From: Bacteroidia bacterium | Lineage (GTDB): Bacteria; Bacteroidota; Bacteroidia; UBA4408 | NCBI GenBank assembly: GCA_020845635.1 | Contig: JADLFI010000037.1 | Location: 1 to 64,000, forward strand | DNA length: 64,000 nucleotides | Reading direction: 5' to 3' | Shown: piece after piece, positions 39,808 through 50,102 of the stretch | How positions within the stretch are numbered: the stretch's first letter is position 1 | Layout: every line of letters starts with the position of its first letter | Notes under the pieces: generated by a model | Databases searched by the model: none | What the model was told of the DNA's origin: nothing | What the model saw: only the letters and a program-made list of their open reading frames with translations | Program-made: the position numbers and the translations under genes

Positions 39808-40956
39808 TTATGGTGCTGCTACACCAACCACAAACTTAGTTGTATTAATAAAAATAGAATCGTTTAGGTTCTGGGTATTATAAAACCAAGCCTTAAAACT
39901 ACCTTCCATTTTATAGGTTCTTTGGCCTGCCGAGTTCTTCTCAAAAGGTTCAACTTTTGTTACATTAAAGTAATTGTTATTTTGCTGGTGGTGAGCATAA
40001 GCGTTGTAAGTGCTGTATTGCTTTCCATCGGGCGATGAATAATTAATAACAACCTTACTAAATCCTGTATCAACCGGAATGGTGTTATTGCCATTATTAA
40101 TTAGCGCATAATTAAAGCCGGCAGCAATATCACTACCGGTATAATTTCCAACCATAATATCCTTACTAAAGGTATTATCGCAATTATTTCCCGAAAGGCT
40201 GTCTTTAAGCACTACTCTGTATATACCGGCTTGCGGAAAAGTATAAGAGGTAGTTAATCCGCTATAGGCCCATGCTGCAGGAGAACCAAAGTTCCAGGCG
40301 TATGAATTGCCATTTCCTAAGACATAAAACGACACATAATTCTGGCTCATTGTTTGGGTAAATTGAAAACGGCATAAACTATCCATTGGGATAACATTGC
40401 AAATAGTCTTTGAAATACCCCCATTGCTCACAGTTAAACAAACATTATAGTCGGCCGGTTCAGCATACTGATGCGTAGGGTTGGCAAGATTAGAGCCTGT
40501 ACCATCGCCAAAATCCCAAGAGTAGGTGTAGTTAGTTCCGGCAGGTGCATAGGCATTAAAACTAATATGCGCACCGCTTATATTGTTTAAGGTGTCGCGT
40601 CCGTTAAAATAATTATAATTGCCCGTTTTAAGCACTTCCTCAATATTATTGATGGTAATAGTATTTCTCAACTTGCTATCGCGATAATAAAAACTAAATT
40701 CATGATTACATTTGCTGCAATCTTCGGGACGCAGTTGACCGTTCATAACAAGAACGCCCATCGCATCTATAGATGTTCCGGTAAACATATAATAATTGTT
40801 TTTTCCGGCAGTAATGTTTACTTCATTTCCATTTATATTGCTCTCCATCATAAAAACAGGTGTTCCCTCATAACTAACAGGTATTTCCTTTTTTTGACAA
40901 GCCTGAATGATACCTAATAAAGCTATAAATAGAAGCGCTTTAAATCTATTTCTCAT
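39808..40956 (-). CDS. PKD-domain lipoprotein
   Basis: Lipobox 'IIQAC'; 'YSWDFGDGTGSNLANPTHQYAEPADYNVCLTV'. Confidence 0.85.
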   Translation of the reverse strand: MRNRFKALLFIALLGIIQACQKKEIPVSYEGTPVFMMESNINGNEVNITAGKNNYYMFTGTSIDAMGVLVMNGQLRPEDCSKCNHEFSFYYRDSKLRNTITINNIEEVLKTGNYNYFNGRDTLNNISGAHISFNAYAPAGTNYTYSWDFGDGTGSNLANPTHQYAEPADYNVCLTVSNGGISKTICNVIPMDSLCRFQFTQTMSQNYVSFYVLGNGNSYAWNFGSPAAWAYSGLTTSYTFPQAGIYRVVLKDSLSGNNCDNTFSKDIMVGNYTGSDIAAGFNYALINNGNNTIPVDTGFSKVVINYSSPDGKQYSTYNAYAHHQQNNNYFNVTKVEPFEKNSAGQRTYKMEGSFKAWFYNTQNLNDSIFINTTKFVVGVAAP

Positions 40957-40961
40957 ATATC

Positions 40962-42296
40962 TTATTTTATTTTTCTTTTTTGATTTAATAATCGATATTG
41001 CAACCCAATACGTAGGTTTAAGTTCTTATCTTTACTTTCGTTAGTAAAATAAGCCGATTGAGTAAAGTCGGTAAATCCTTTTTGAACCATCATATTTAAC
41101 CAAAAATCTTGGTAAATATTAAACGCATAAGAAAATACACCCACTGCACCTACACGGTTAAATCCTGATACATACCCCCACTGATTAGTGTTATAAGTAT
41201 CTGTTCCAAAATCCTTCACATCACTTTTTACATTGATTAAGTATTCTAACCCTCCGCCAATGCTTATTTGATGACGGTTTAATCGATAGCCAATAACCAC
41301 CGGAAGTTCAGCAAGCATCATTTCCTTATTTTTAACGATAAATTCATCTGAGATAGAACCAAAATTATAATCTACCCTTTTAGTTTGAATACTGGTATTA
41401 ATAGCACCACGAGTATATACTAAAGGTTGAGCTGCCACAAACCAAGTATTGTCCACTTTATAAGCAGCTCTAAATCCTACATAGTATCCAAATCCAATTT
41501 TTGAATCACTAAGAGCATTCCCTTCAAAGCCTCTACTATCACTTAACCCGCCCAAAACATCAAACATCCAATTAGAATTTAAACTGTTGTCGCAGGCAGT
41601 AGCCACATTATGATCTATGTCTTTATTGCTGCCTAGTTGATTTCCCGATATACTTGTTTCAAGAATTTTGTCATCAACCGGCTGTGCTTGATTATCACTA
41701 TTCTCTAGTATAATTGATGTATTATTGTAATTGTTTGAATACTCAGGATTTACTACAGGCTCTATAGAATTTAAAGCATTTACATTTGAAATGGTAGAGG
41801 AGTTGTCTGTTCCTGAAACCTTGCTGCCAAAAATACTTGAAGTATTTTGTCTAGAGGCTAATAATACTTTTTCAGACTTTTTAGAATGTGATGCAACCGG
41901 TGTAGATAAGTGGTTTATAGGCTGTTTTGCAGTATTTGAAACTAAAGAAGTTACCGATTCATGAATGTTATCTTCAGTTTTGGTGTTTAAAGTCTCAGAA
42001 TTACCATTGATGTTACTTTTTTGGTCAGAATCAATAATTGTTTGCTTATTGTTTGCCATAGGTGTAATGGTACTTTCGTTGCTATTTAGTTGAACCCAAG
42101 CCCAAGTGCCAATAATACCCAAAAAGAGTACCGAAAGCACCCCCGAGCCAAATCCTAACCAAAAAGGTTTTTTAACAGTTTCCGACTTTTCAATCATCTT
42201 CTCGGCCTTTAACCAATAAGACTCATCAAACTCGAAAGTGCTTTCCTCCACTTTTTGTTTTAGAAACTCATTAAAGTTATCTTCTTGCTCTATCAT
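40962..42296 (-). CDS. Anti-sigma-like N-terminus + single TM + low-complexity linker + C-terminal outer-membrane-type beta-barrel
   Basis: TM 'PFWLGFGSGVLSVLFLGIIGTWAWV', about 170-aa S/N/T-rich linker, then barrel-like 'FDVLGGLSDSRGF...VGFRAAYKVDNTWFVAAQPLVYTRGA...LNLRIGLQYRLL'. Confidence 0.7.
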   Translation of the reverse strand: MIEQEDNFNEFLKQKVEESTFEFDESYWLKAEKMIEKSETVKKPFWLGFGSGVLSVLFLGIIGTWAWVQLNSNESTITPMANNKQTIIDSDQKSNINGNSETLNTKTEDNIHESVTSLVSNTAKQPINHLSTPVASHSKKSEKVLLASRQNTSSIFGSKVSGTDNSSTISNVNALNSIEPVVNPEYSNNYNNTSIILENSDNQAQPVDDKILETSISGNQLGSNKDIDHNVATACDNSLNSNWMFDVLGGLSDSRGFEGNALSDSKIGFGYYVGFRAAYKVDNTWFVAAQPLVYTRGAINTSIQTKRVDYNFGSISDEFIVKNKEMMLAELPVVIGYRLNRHQISIGGGLEYLINVKSDVKDFGTDTYNTNQWGYVSGFNRVGAVGVFSYAFNIYQDFWLNMMVQKGFTDFTQSAYFTNESKDKNLNLRIGLQYRLLNQKRKIK

Positions 42297-42923
42297 TTAC
42301 GCTACTTTTACTTTATTATTGTTTAATAATTTTTCTTTTAAAATTTGTCTTGCCTTGTGTAAGTGCCACCTTGAAGCTTCTTCAGAAATATCTAACATTT
42401 GACTAATTTCTTTATGATGATAACCTTCAATAACATTTAAGTTAAGCACCTCGCGTGTAAGTACCGGCAATTGTTGAATTAATTTCATTATATCATTGGC
42501 GGCCATTTTATCTACAGCCACATTTATGCTTATTTGATTATAATCAAATAACTCAACTTTATAATCTTCGCTTAAAGCTACCTTTTCGCGATATCTTTTA
42601 TCTTTTCTTATTTGATCAATAGCTGTGTTTACTGCTATAGTACTTATCCAAGCCTCAAAACTTTGTTCTTTTTTATAATTTTTCAGGTTGTTTAATATTT
42701 TCAAGAACGCTTGATTCAGTAAATCTACTGCATCTTCTTGATGATTAACATAACGCCTGCAAATACGTATCAAAAAGTCAAAACAATCCTTATACAACTG
42801 TTGTTGTGCTAAACGATTGTTTTTTAAGCAACCTTCCAAAACACTATGCTCTAAAATAGATGGCAATATTAATATTCTCTTTTTCTTTGATTTATAGGCT
42901 AATATAATACATTTTATAATCAA
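42297..42923 (-). CDS. ECF RNA polymerase sigma-70 factor
   Basis: 'DAVDLLNQAFLKILNNLKNYKKEQSFEAWISTIAVNTAIDQIRK', 'VIEGYHHKEISQMLDISEEASRWHLHKARQILKEKL'; stop abuts the next gene's ATG. Confidence 0.93.
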   Translation of the reverse strand: MIIKCIILAYKSKKKRILILPSILEHSVLEGCLKNNRLAQQQLYKDCFDFLIRICRRYVNHQEDAVDLLNQAFLKILNNLKNYKKEQSFEAWISTIAVNTAIDQIRKDKRYREKVALSEDYKVELFDYNQISINVAVDKMAANDIMKLIQQLPVLTREVLNLNVIEGYHHKEISQMLDISEEASRWHLHKARQILKEKLLNNNKVKVA

Positions 42924-42999
42924 TACGTATTATTTCTGTTTATTGTTAGCGAAGCAGATAATTATTTTATAAAAAATGTGGTATTATTTTTGTTAATTT

Positions 43000-43007
43000 T
43001 ATATTTG
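43000..43007 (+). promoter_or_regulatory. Bacteroidota -7 box TATATTTG
   Basis: TAnnTTTG upstream of the secreted protein gene at 43049/43073. Confidence 0.45.
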
Positions 43008-43072
43008 TAGAATTGTTATTATGAATTTATAATAACATAAAAGCAAAGATGTTGAATCTAATATTATTGAAA

Positions 43073-43627
43073 ATGAAAAATCTTTTTTTTACCACATTAT
43101 TAATGCTATGCGGATTTGTGGCATTGGCTCAAAACGACCAAAAAACTACTCCAAAAGTAATTGAAGGTGAATTTGCTATCAACCATAGCAAAGCAACAGA
43201 GGGTTTCTTTAAAGAAATTAATGATGAAATTTATCAGTTAAAATATATTGATTACGACAAGAGTAAGAATACTTATTATCTTTCGGGAAGTGTTTCTGTG
43301 TATTATAAAGATACCCGTGGCGTGGCTAATTCCGGTTTTACCATTGGCAACGATCATGCCATCACTTCAAATTCCGAAAAAACAGAGTCGGGCGGATATT
43401 TTATGTTTAACTTAGCTATCAAGATTAATGGTAATAAGGCCCAGTACACCTATAGTAACTTTGTACACCGCGGCACAGGTCCTATAGGTAATGGTGGCCC
43501 AATTGAAGGCTATCCTGAATGTGGTAGTGAAAAAATTGGAGGTATCCCTAACTGGAATTCATTTAAGCAACAAGCAGATACCGAATGCGAAAGAATTGCC
43601 AACAAACTGAAAAGTATGCTACAGTAA
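43073..43627 (+). CDS. Secreted protein of unknown function
   Basis: Signal peptide 'MKNLFFTTLLMLCGFVALAQ' beginning at the second Met of ORF 43049. Confidence 0.65.
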   Translation: MKNLFFTTLLMLCGFVALAQNDQKTTPKVIEGEFAINHSKATEGFFKEINDEIYQLKYIDYDKSKNTYYLSGSVSVYYKDTRGVANSGFTIGNDHAITSNSEKTESGGYFMFNLAIKINGNKAQYTYSNFVHRGTGPIGNGGPIEGYPECGSEKIGGIPNWNSFKQQADTECERIANKLKSMLQ

Positions 43628-43648
43628 CCTATAAGAAAATAATATTTT

Positions 43649-44002
43649 TTATTGTTGAGGAGGAGGCGTTTTCTCCTCAAAATTTATTCTTAGGCGCTCT
43701 ACCGGTTGGTTGTTGATAACGTGCTGCTCAACAATTTCGCGAACATCATTAAGGTTCACTTTTCCATAATAAATACCTTCGGGGTAAATAATTACATTAG
43801 GCCCATACTCGCAAATATCAAAACAGCCTGCCTTTTGGGCTCGTACCTTAGTACCCTTAACATGGTGCTCTTTTAATATATCTTTAAAAGCAGCAATAAG
43901 CGCCAAACCATGAGCCTCTCCACAACAAATCCTTTGTCCTTCGGCTCTTTGGTTAACACAAACAAAAATATGTTTTTCGTATTTAGTTCTAAGCTTATCC
44001 AT
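43649..44002 (-). CDS. Thioredoxin-like [2Fe-2S] ferredoxin domain protein
   Basis: 'IFVCVNQRAEGQRICCGEAHG...VRAQKAGCFDICEYGPNVIIYPEGIYYGKV'. Confidence 0.88.
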   Translation of the reverse strand: MDKLRTKYEKHIFVCVNQRAEGQRICCGEAHGLALIAAFKDILKEHHVKGTKVRAQKAGCFDICEYGPNVIIYPEGIYYGKVNLNDVREIVEQHVINNQPVERLRINFEEKTPPPQQ

Positions 44003-44023
44003 ATCAATATATAGTCAATAAAA

Positions 44024-44374
44024 TTAATCCTTATCGGTATGAAGCATATCCCAGTACTCAACAGCTCGCCTTAAATGTGGTATTACTATACTTCCTCCTA
44101 CAATGTTGGCTATGGTAAACACTTCAAATATTTCTTCTTCGGTTACCTTTTCGTTAAAACATTTCTCTAAATGATACTTAATACAATCATCACATCTCAA
44201 TACCATACTGGCAACTAATCCTAACATTTCCTTTGTTTTAACCGGTAAAGCTCCTTGTGAGTATGTATTGGTATCAAGATTAAAAAAACGATTAAGTACT
44301 TTATTGTTCTGCTTTAATATTCGTTCATTCATTCTGCTTCTGTAGGCATTGAATTCATGAGGGTTTGTTTGCAT
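44024..44374 (-). CDS. Carboxymuconolactone decarboxylase (AhpD-like) family protein
   Basis: 'KTKEMLGLVASMVLRCDDCIKYHLEKC' CxxC. Confidence 0.88.
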   Translation of the reverse strand: MQTNPHEFNAYRSRMNERILKQNNKVLNRFFNLDTNTYSQGALPVKTKEMLGLVASMVLRCDDCIKYHLEKCFNEKVTEEEIFEVFTIANIVGGSIVIPHLRRAVEYWDMLHTDKD

Positions 44375-44381
44375 TTTGTTT

Positions 44382-45206
44382 TTAGTTTAGTTCTTTAGAT
44401 GCTTTTTTTACGACATACATGCTAACAAAAATACTTAATTCGTAAAGTAAATACAAGGGAAAAGCTACAAGAAGCTGTGAAGTTATATCGGGAGATGGTG
44501 TAATAACAGCCGCAACAATTAAAATAACAACTGTAGCATGTTTACGATAAGTACGCATAAATTGTGGTGTCATTATTCCAATTTGAGTTAAGAAATAGAC
44601 CACAATGGGAAGTTCAAAAACAAGTCCTGTGGCAAATGTTATGGTTGTAACGGTAGAAATAAAAGAATCCATGGCTATCATGTTTTTTACATCGCTGCTT
44701 ACCTGATAAGTTCCTAAAAAATTTACCGATAAGGGTACAATGACATAATAACCAAACAACACTCCAAGGAAGAATAATATAGAGCTGTAAAACACCACTC
44801 CTCTTGAATATTTCTTTTCTTTATCATGTAAAGCGGGTTTTACAAAACGCCACAACTCCCATAATACGTAAGGGGCGGCAAGTATAAAGCCCGCCACAAA
44901 CGATACCCAAATATGCATGGTAAACTGCCCCGAAAGTTGGGTGTTGATTAAATCGAAAGGCATATCTTTAATACAAAGCGAATCGCCCAAATTCAAATAC
45001 TCACTTAAGCGGCACAATTGGCGATATGTCCAAAAATCGGGATGCTTTGGAGCAAATAAAAAATAATCAAAAACTATCTCTCTATAGAAAAAGAGTACAA
45101 TAGCGGCTAAAACAACCACTATTACCGAACGCATCAAATGCCACCTCAATGCTTCAAGATGTTCCAGAAATGACATTTCGGCCTTATCTTTTTCTATATT
45201 TTCCAA
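44382..45206 (-). CDS. tatC: Sec-independent protein translocase TatC
   Basis: 'MSFLEHLEALRWHLMRS', 'AAVITPSPDITSQLLVAFPLYLLYE'. Confidence 0.96.
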   Translation of the reverse strand: MENIEKDKAEMSFLEHLEALRWHLMRSVIVVVLAAIVLFFYREIVFDYFLFAPKHPDFWTYRQLCRLSEYLNLGDSLCIKDMPFDLINTQLSGQFTMHIWVSFVAGFILAAPYVLWELWRFVKPALHDKEKKYSRGVVFYSSILFFLGVLFGYYVIVPLSVNFLGTYQVSSDVKNMIAMDSFISTVTTITFATGLVFELPIVVYFLTQIGIMTPQFMRTYRKHATVVILIVAAVITPSPDITSQLLVAFPLYLLYELSIFVSMYVVKKASKELN

Positions 45207-45233
45207 GATATTATTATTTTTTGGGGCGTAAAG

Positions 45234-46250
45234 TTAAACAAATACCTTACGTATATCAATACTTGAATTATGTCCTACATGATGGTATTGTTCATTAATC
45301 CATTTTTCGGCACTTGTGCGACCCTTTTTTCGTAATGTGTTCAGAAATGACCAACTGGCATTAAACTTACTGGCTAAATTATATTCATCGAGCACCTGAT
45401 CGGCACTTATACTGTGAAAATATATTTTCCGTAAACGACCTCTTAAATCGTACCCCAATTTTAATATTTTTTCTTTAAAATATACCATACGCATCTCTGC
45501 CATAAGACTACTGTTAAAGCTAATATCATTTATGCGGTCTTGTATTTCGCTTACCGTTTGAGGAACTTCATTTATGACTACAGAATTTACTTTTACAAGG
45601 AGTATATCATTACTGTCTGTATCATCAATAAGTGGGTAAATAGAAGGATTTCCCATATATCCGCCATCCCAGTAAAACTGACCGTTTATTTCTACCGCTT
45701 TATACAGAAGCGGTAGGCAGGCACTAGCCATAAGTGCATCGGCTGTTATTTCCTTACCCTTAAAAATCTTGGGTTTGCAGGTCTTTACATTGGTTGCACA
45801 AGCAAAAACTTTAGTGTTACTCTGTTGTAACTCTTCAAAATCAATTAAATCTTCTATTATATCCTTTAGAGGATTAATATCAAGTGGATTGAATTGATAG
45901 GGCGATAGCACCTGTGTCATCAAATTGAAAAGATTAAATCCAAAAGGGTAATTCATAGAACCCGGATATAAACTGCTGTCTAACCAATTAGGCTGCATTG
46001 GCGAAAAATAAGCCGAGTTGGCTACTCTGCGCCAAAATCTTTCTAATAAATCAATGGCTCCTTGGTTTCCTCCCTTATGTAGGCCGTAAGAGGTAATAGC
46101 CGCATTCATAGCGCCCGCACTTGTGCCGCATATACCTCGTATATCAAGTATATCTTCTTCCAGCAATCGTTCAATAATGCCCCAGGTAAATGCTCCGTGC
46201 GAGCCTCCTCCTTGGAGAGCCAACGAAATTTTTTTTCTTGATTTATTCAT
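45234..46250 (-). CDS. Patatin-like phospholipase
   Basis: 'ALQGGGSHGAFTWGIIERLL', 'GTSAGAMNAA' (GxSxG), 'DGGYMGNPSIYPL'. Confidence 0.93.
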   Translation of the reverse strand: MNKSRKKISLALQGGGSHGAFTWGIIERLLEEDILDIRGICGTSAGAMNAAITSYGLHKGGNQGAIDLLERFWRRVANSAYFSPMQPNWLDSSLYPGSMNYPFGFNLFNLMTQVLSPYQFNPLDINPLKDIIEDLIDFEELQQSNTKVFACATNVKTCKPKIFKGKEITADALMASACLPLLYKAVEINGQFYWDGGYMGNPSIYPLIDDTDSNDILLVKVNSVVINEVPQTVSEIQDRINDISFNSSLMAEMRMVYFKEKILKLGYDLRGRLRKIYFHSISADQVLDEYNLASKFNASWSFLNTLRKKGRTSAEKWINEQYHHVGHNSSIDIRKVFV

Positions 46251-46259
46251 TCATAAAAC

Positions 46260-47033
46260 TTATTGTGCTGTCCATCCACCTTCAATAGGTAACGAAGCAC
46301 CATTGATTAAATTAGCCTGAGGACTTGTTAAATAAACAGCCAAGGCTCCTATAGCCTCAACAGTAACAAACGATTTGACAGGCTGTTTGACCAACATAAT
46401 ATCATTGATAACCTGACTCTCAGGAATACCATGTGCAATAGCCTGATCGGCAATTTGCTTTTCAACTAAAGGTGTTTTTACATAACCCGGGCATATAGCG
46501 TTGGCGGTAATTCCATGAGGGGCACCTTCCAGTGCCAGTACTTTTGTAAAACCTACAATGCCGTGCTTGGCTGCCACATAAGCTGACTTAAATTCAGATG
46601 CAACCAAACCATGTGCCGAAGCTATATTGATGATTCGGCCATATTGTGCCTTTTTCATACTTTCCCACAAACAATGAGTAGTGTAAAATGCAGCATTTAG
46701 ATTAATATTGATAATGGCATTCCATTTCTCTACAGGAAATTTTTCAACGGGCGAAACATATTGTATGCCTGCATTGTTAACCAACACTTCAATTTGTTTA
46801 AAATGCGACAAAGCATCTTTACACAATCTACTTACTTCTTCGAAGTTGCTGATATCAGTATTAAAAAAAAGACTTTTAATTTTGTATTGACGGGCTATCT
46901 CATTGGCAATATCATTCCCATTTTTCTCTAACCCTACTAATACTAAGTGATAGCCTGCTTGTGCAAAACTATGTGCTATTCCCAACCCTATTCCGCTTGT
47001 GCCCCCTGTTATCAGAACTGTTTTGTTCAACAT
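46260..47033 (-). CDS. bdhA: 3-hydroxybutyrate dehydrogenase (SDR)
   Basis: 'VLITGGTSGIGLGIA', 'IINIASAHGLVASEFKSAYVAAKHGIVGFTKVLALE', 'ICPGYVKTPLVEKQI'. Confidence 0.9.
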   Translation of the reverse strand: MLNKTVLITGGTSGIGLGIAHSFAQAGYHLVLVGLEKNGNDIANEIARQYKIKSLFFNTDISNFEEVSRLCKDALSHFKQIEVLVNNAGIQYVSPVEKFPVEKWNAIININLNAAFYTTHCLWESMKKAQYGRIINIASAHGLVASEFKSAYVAAKHGIVGFTKVLALEGAPHGITANAICPGYVKTPLVEKQIADQAIAHGIPESQVINDIMLVKQPVKSFVTVEAIGALAVYLTSPQANLINGASLPIEGGWTAQ

Positions 47034-47260
47034 ACTTTAATAAAATTAAATTACAATATTAAGTATTTACAGCTATTAAATATCACCAATAGCTAATTTT
47101 TTAATTGCAAAAAATAATTGTAATTATAGTATTTTCTTTATTTAGCTCTTAAAAATTAAATCACAGCTATATTAAAAGCCAATCTATCTAAAGTAAAAAA
47201 ATTACGTTAAAATTCATGAGAAAAAAAAATTTCCCCCTTTTGTATTATGCACAATGTTTA

Positions 47261-48067
47261 TTAGATATTGCTTAACTCTATTGCCATTTGTTTTTGAAGT
47301 GCTATGGCTTCTTCTTTTGCAGCCGTAGCAAAATCATAACTGCCGGAGGCATAAATAATACTTCGCGAAGCATTTACCAACAAGCCGCAATCCTTATTCA
47401 TGGCGTGTTTTGAAACATCCTGCAAACTTCCACCTTGAGCGCCAACACCGGGAACCAGTAAGAAATGATGTGGTACTATTTTTCGAACTTCGCTAAGCAT
47501 ACTTGCTTGTGTAGCTCCTACAACAAACATTAGATTATCAGTTGTACCCCAAGAACTAACAGTGCTTAGCACTTGTTTAAACAAATGATTGGAGAGCTGA
47601 AAATCAGCAGCCCCAGAATTTGAAGTTAAGGCAAGTACTATAGTCCATTTATCGGGATAGGCCAGAAAGGGCTTTACCGAATCGTTTCCCATGTATGGTG
47701 CAACAGTTATGGCATCGGCATGCATTTGCTTAAAAAAAGCATCGGCATACATAGTTGAAGTGTTACCAATATCGCCTCTTTTAGCATCGGCAATAACCAA
47801 GTGCTGTGGATAGTGGGTTTTAATGTATTGAATGGTTTGATGTAAAATATGCCAACCTTCAATACCCATAGCTTCGTAAAAAGCGGTATTAGGCTTAAAG
47901 GCTACACAATATGGTGCAGTTGCATCAATAATGGCTTTATTAAAACTCAAACAAGGGTTTAACTCGTTTAATAAATGTTGAGGTATTTTATTAATATCGG
48001 TATCTAAGCCAACACATAAAAAAGATTGTTGATTTTTTATAAAAGTACTAAGTTGACTATAATTCAT
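47261..48067 (-). CDS. pyrF: Orotidine-5'-phosphate decarboxylase
   Basis: 'SFLCVGLDTDINKIP', 'VIADAKRGDIGNTSTMYADAFF'. Confidence 0.96.
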   Translation of the reverse strand: MNYSQLSTFIKNQQSFLCVGLDTDINKIPQHLLNELNPCLSFNKAIIDATAPYCVAFKPNTAFYEAMGIEGWHILHQTIQYIKTHYPQHLVIADAKRGDIGNTSTMYADAFFKQMHADAITVAPYMGNDSVKPFLAYPDKWTIVLALTSNSGAADFQLSNHLFKQVLSTVSSWGTTDNLMFVVGATQASMLSEVRKIVPHHFLLVPGVGAQGGSLQDVSKHAMNKDCGLLVNASRSIIYASGSYDFATAAKEEAIALQKQMAIELSNI

Positions 48068-48084
48068 GATATCATAACATAAAA

Positions 48085-49170
48085 CTAATTATCAATAAGC
48101 GAGCTTTCTTTAAGTTTTTCCATATTCTCGGCTATCTGTAAGGCATGAATCATATCTTCAATATCACCATCCATAAAGGCAGGAAGGTTATAATGAGTTA
48201 ATCCTATACGATGGTCGGTTATACGGCTTTGAGGATAATTATAAGTTCTTATTTTAGCACTTCTATCGCCTGTACTCACCATTGTCTTTCTGCGCTTTGA
48301 TATGTCTTCCAAATGTTTATTTAACTCAATTTCATACAATTTAGTACGCAACATAGCCAAAGCTCTTTCTTTATTCTTTAGCTGCGAGCGGTCAACCTGG
48401 CAGGTAATTACAATACCTGTAGGTTTATGTGTTAACTGAACTTTGGTTTCAACCTTATTAACATTTTGCCCCCCAGCGCCACTACTTCTGGAAGTTTGAA
48501 ATTCTAAATCGGCCTGATTAATTTCAACATCTACCTCATCGGCCTCGGGAAGTACGGCTACACTGGCAGCCGAAGTATGTACACGTCCTTGTGCTTCGGT
48601 TAAAGGCACACGTTGTACACGGTGTACTCCCGATTCATATTTTAAGATTCCATAAGCTCCTTCGCCAATGACATTAAATATAATTTCTTTATAACCGCCT
48701 GTTGTCCCTTCATTAAAATCATCAACTTCTATTTTAAAACCTTTATTCTCGCAAAAACGGGTGTACATCCTAAAAAGATCTCCGGCAAAAATACTGGCCT
48801 CGTCACCTCCTGTTCCGGCTCTTAGCTCTACCACCGCATTCCTACTATCTTCGGGATCTTTAGGAATCAGCATCATTCTTATTTCCTCATCCATTTTTTC
48901 TTTTTGTTGCACACTTTGTTCCAACTCTGTGCGGGCAAACTGCTTCATCTCTTCATCAGACTCATTCATCATCATATCCTTGGCAGTATCAATATTCAAT
49001 AAAATATTTTTGTATTGGTGATAAGCATCAACAAGCTGTTTAAGGTCTTTATATTCCTTATTCATTTGTTTAAACAATTTCATATCGCCAATTACTTTAG
49101 GGTCGCCAAGGCGTAACTCTATTTCTTCATACTTTCTTTTTAATGAAGCTAGTTTTTCTAATAAATCCAT
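48085..49170 (-). CDS. prfA: Peptide chain release factor 1
   Basis: '[23 protein letters not shown]', '[15 protein letters not shown]' GGQ motif. Confidence 0.97.
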   Translation of the reverse strand: MDLLEKLASLKRKYEEIELRLGDPKVIGDMKLFKQMNKEYKDLKQLVDAYHQYKNILLNIDTAKDMMMNESDEEMKQFARTELEQSVQQKEKMDEEIRMMLIPKDPEDSRNAVVELRAGTGGDEASIFAGDLFRMYTRFCENKGFKIEVDDFNEGTTGGYKEIIFNVIGEGAYGILKYESGVHRVQRVPLTEAQGRVHTSAASVAVLPEADEVDVEINQADLEFQTSRSSGAGGQNVNKVETKVQLTHKPTGIVITCQVDRSQLKNKERALAMLRTKLYEIELNKHLEDISKRRKTMVSTGDRSAKIRTYNYPQSRITDHRIGLTHYNLPAFMDGDIEDMIHALQIAENMEKLKESSLIDN

Positions 49171-49472
49171 TCAGAATTTTTATTTGGGAGTGCAAAAGTA
49201 CGAAAATTGAAGAACCTGAACAAAACAATTAATAAATATGCTTTCATTTATTAAGAATTAATAAATTAGTGTATGTATATAATATTTATTATTTTCATCT
49301 GCCCCTCTCAAAGATGCTATCCTTATTTATAAAACGCTCAAAGACAATATTTATGTATCATAAATATTAATGCAGAGGAAAAACACTATTAAACTTTTGA
49401 AAAAAAATTATTTACCTCTATGGTTGATATTATGGGTTTTTTTATTAGTTTCGAGAATTAAATTCATACTTT

Positions 49473-50030
49473 ATGAAGTCAAACAAATCAACATTTTTTC
49501 TGTCATTACTACTTTTCTTTTCTTTTAACAGTCAAACAGCAACTGCTCAATGGGAAACATTAGGAAAAAGAATCAAAGAGGATTTAAACCAAAAGGCCCA
49601 AGACAAAATTCGAGAAGAAGTTAACACAGGAGCTGATAAAGCTTACGATAAAGGAAAAGATGAAGTAAAAGAAAGCGTAAAAAAGGACAAGTCGAAAAAA
49701 AAGAAATCCAAGAAATCAGAGTCTGAAGAGGATTTAAACGCCCAACCTGATTCAATTAATAATAATTCTTCGGGGAAACCCTCCTCCTCCTCAAATGTAT
49801 TGAAAAACGCATTGATATCACACCGTAGATTTGATTTTGTATTAGGCGAAGGGGGAATTCCGGCAGAGGATTTTTCGTAAGACAATGTTGAATTTTTTCA
49901 TGCAAATTGGAATGCCTAACAGAATGAAGAAATTTAACTAAGGGGAAAAGAAAATGGCAATAATTGGGAGTGAATGACCATTACACCAAATGGTAAGGTA
50001 GAATTTTTTCAACTATAATTTGGTGTACTT
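49473..50030 (+). pseudogene. Decayed N-terminal remnant of OmpA-family-like secreted protein
   Basis: ORF 49473-49880 stops at 'RFDFVLGEGGIPAEDFS*', but the same frame continues 'DNVEFFHANWNA*', matching the family segment 'EDFSQDNVGDFPAxWNT'; more in-frame stops follow and no C-terminal domain is present. 3' end approximate. Confidence 0.65.
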
Positions 50031-50102
50031 ATTACAATAATACTGAGGTTGGCGAAGTACAATATTTTCTCTATATTAAAGTATAGGTTTACTTTGCTCG
50101 GT

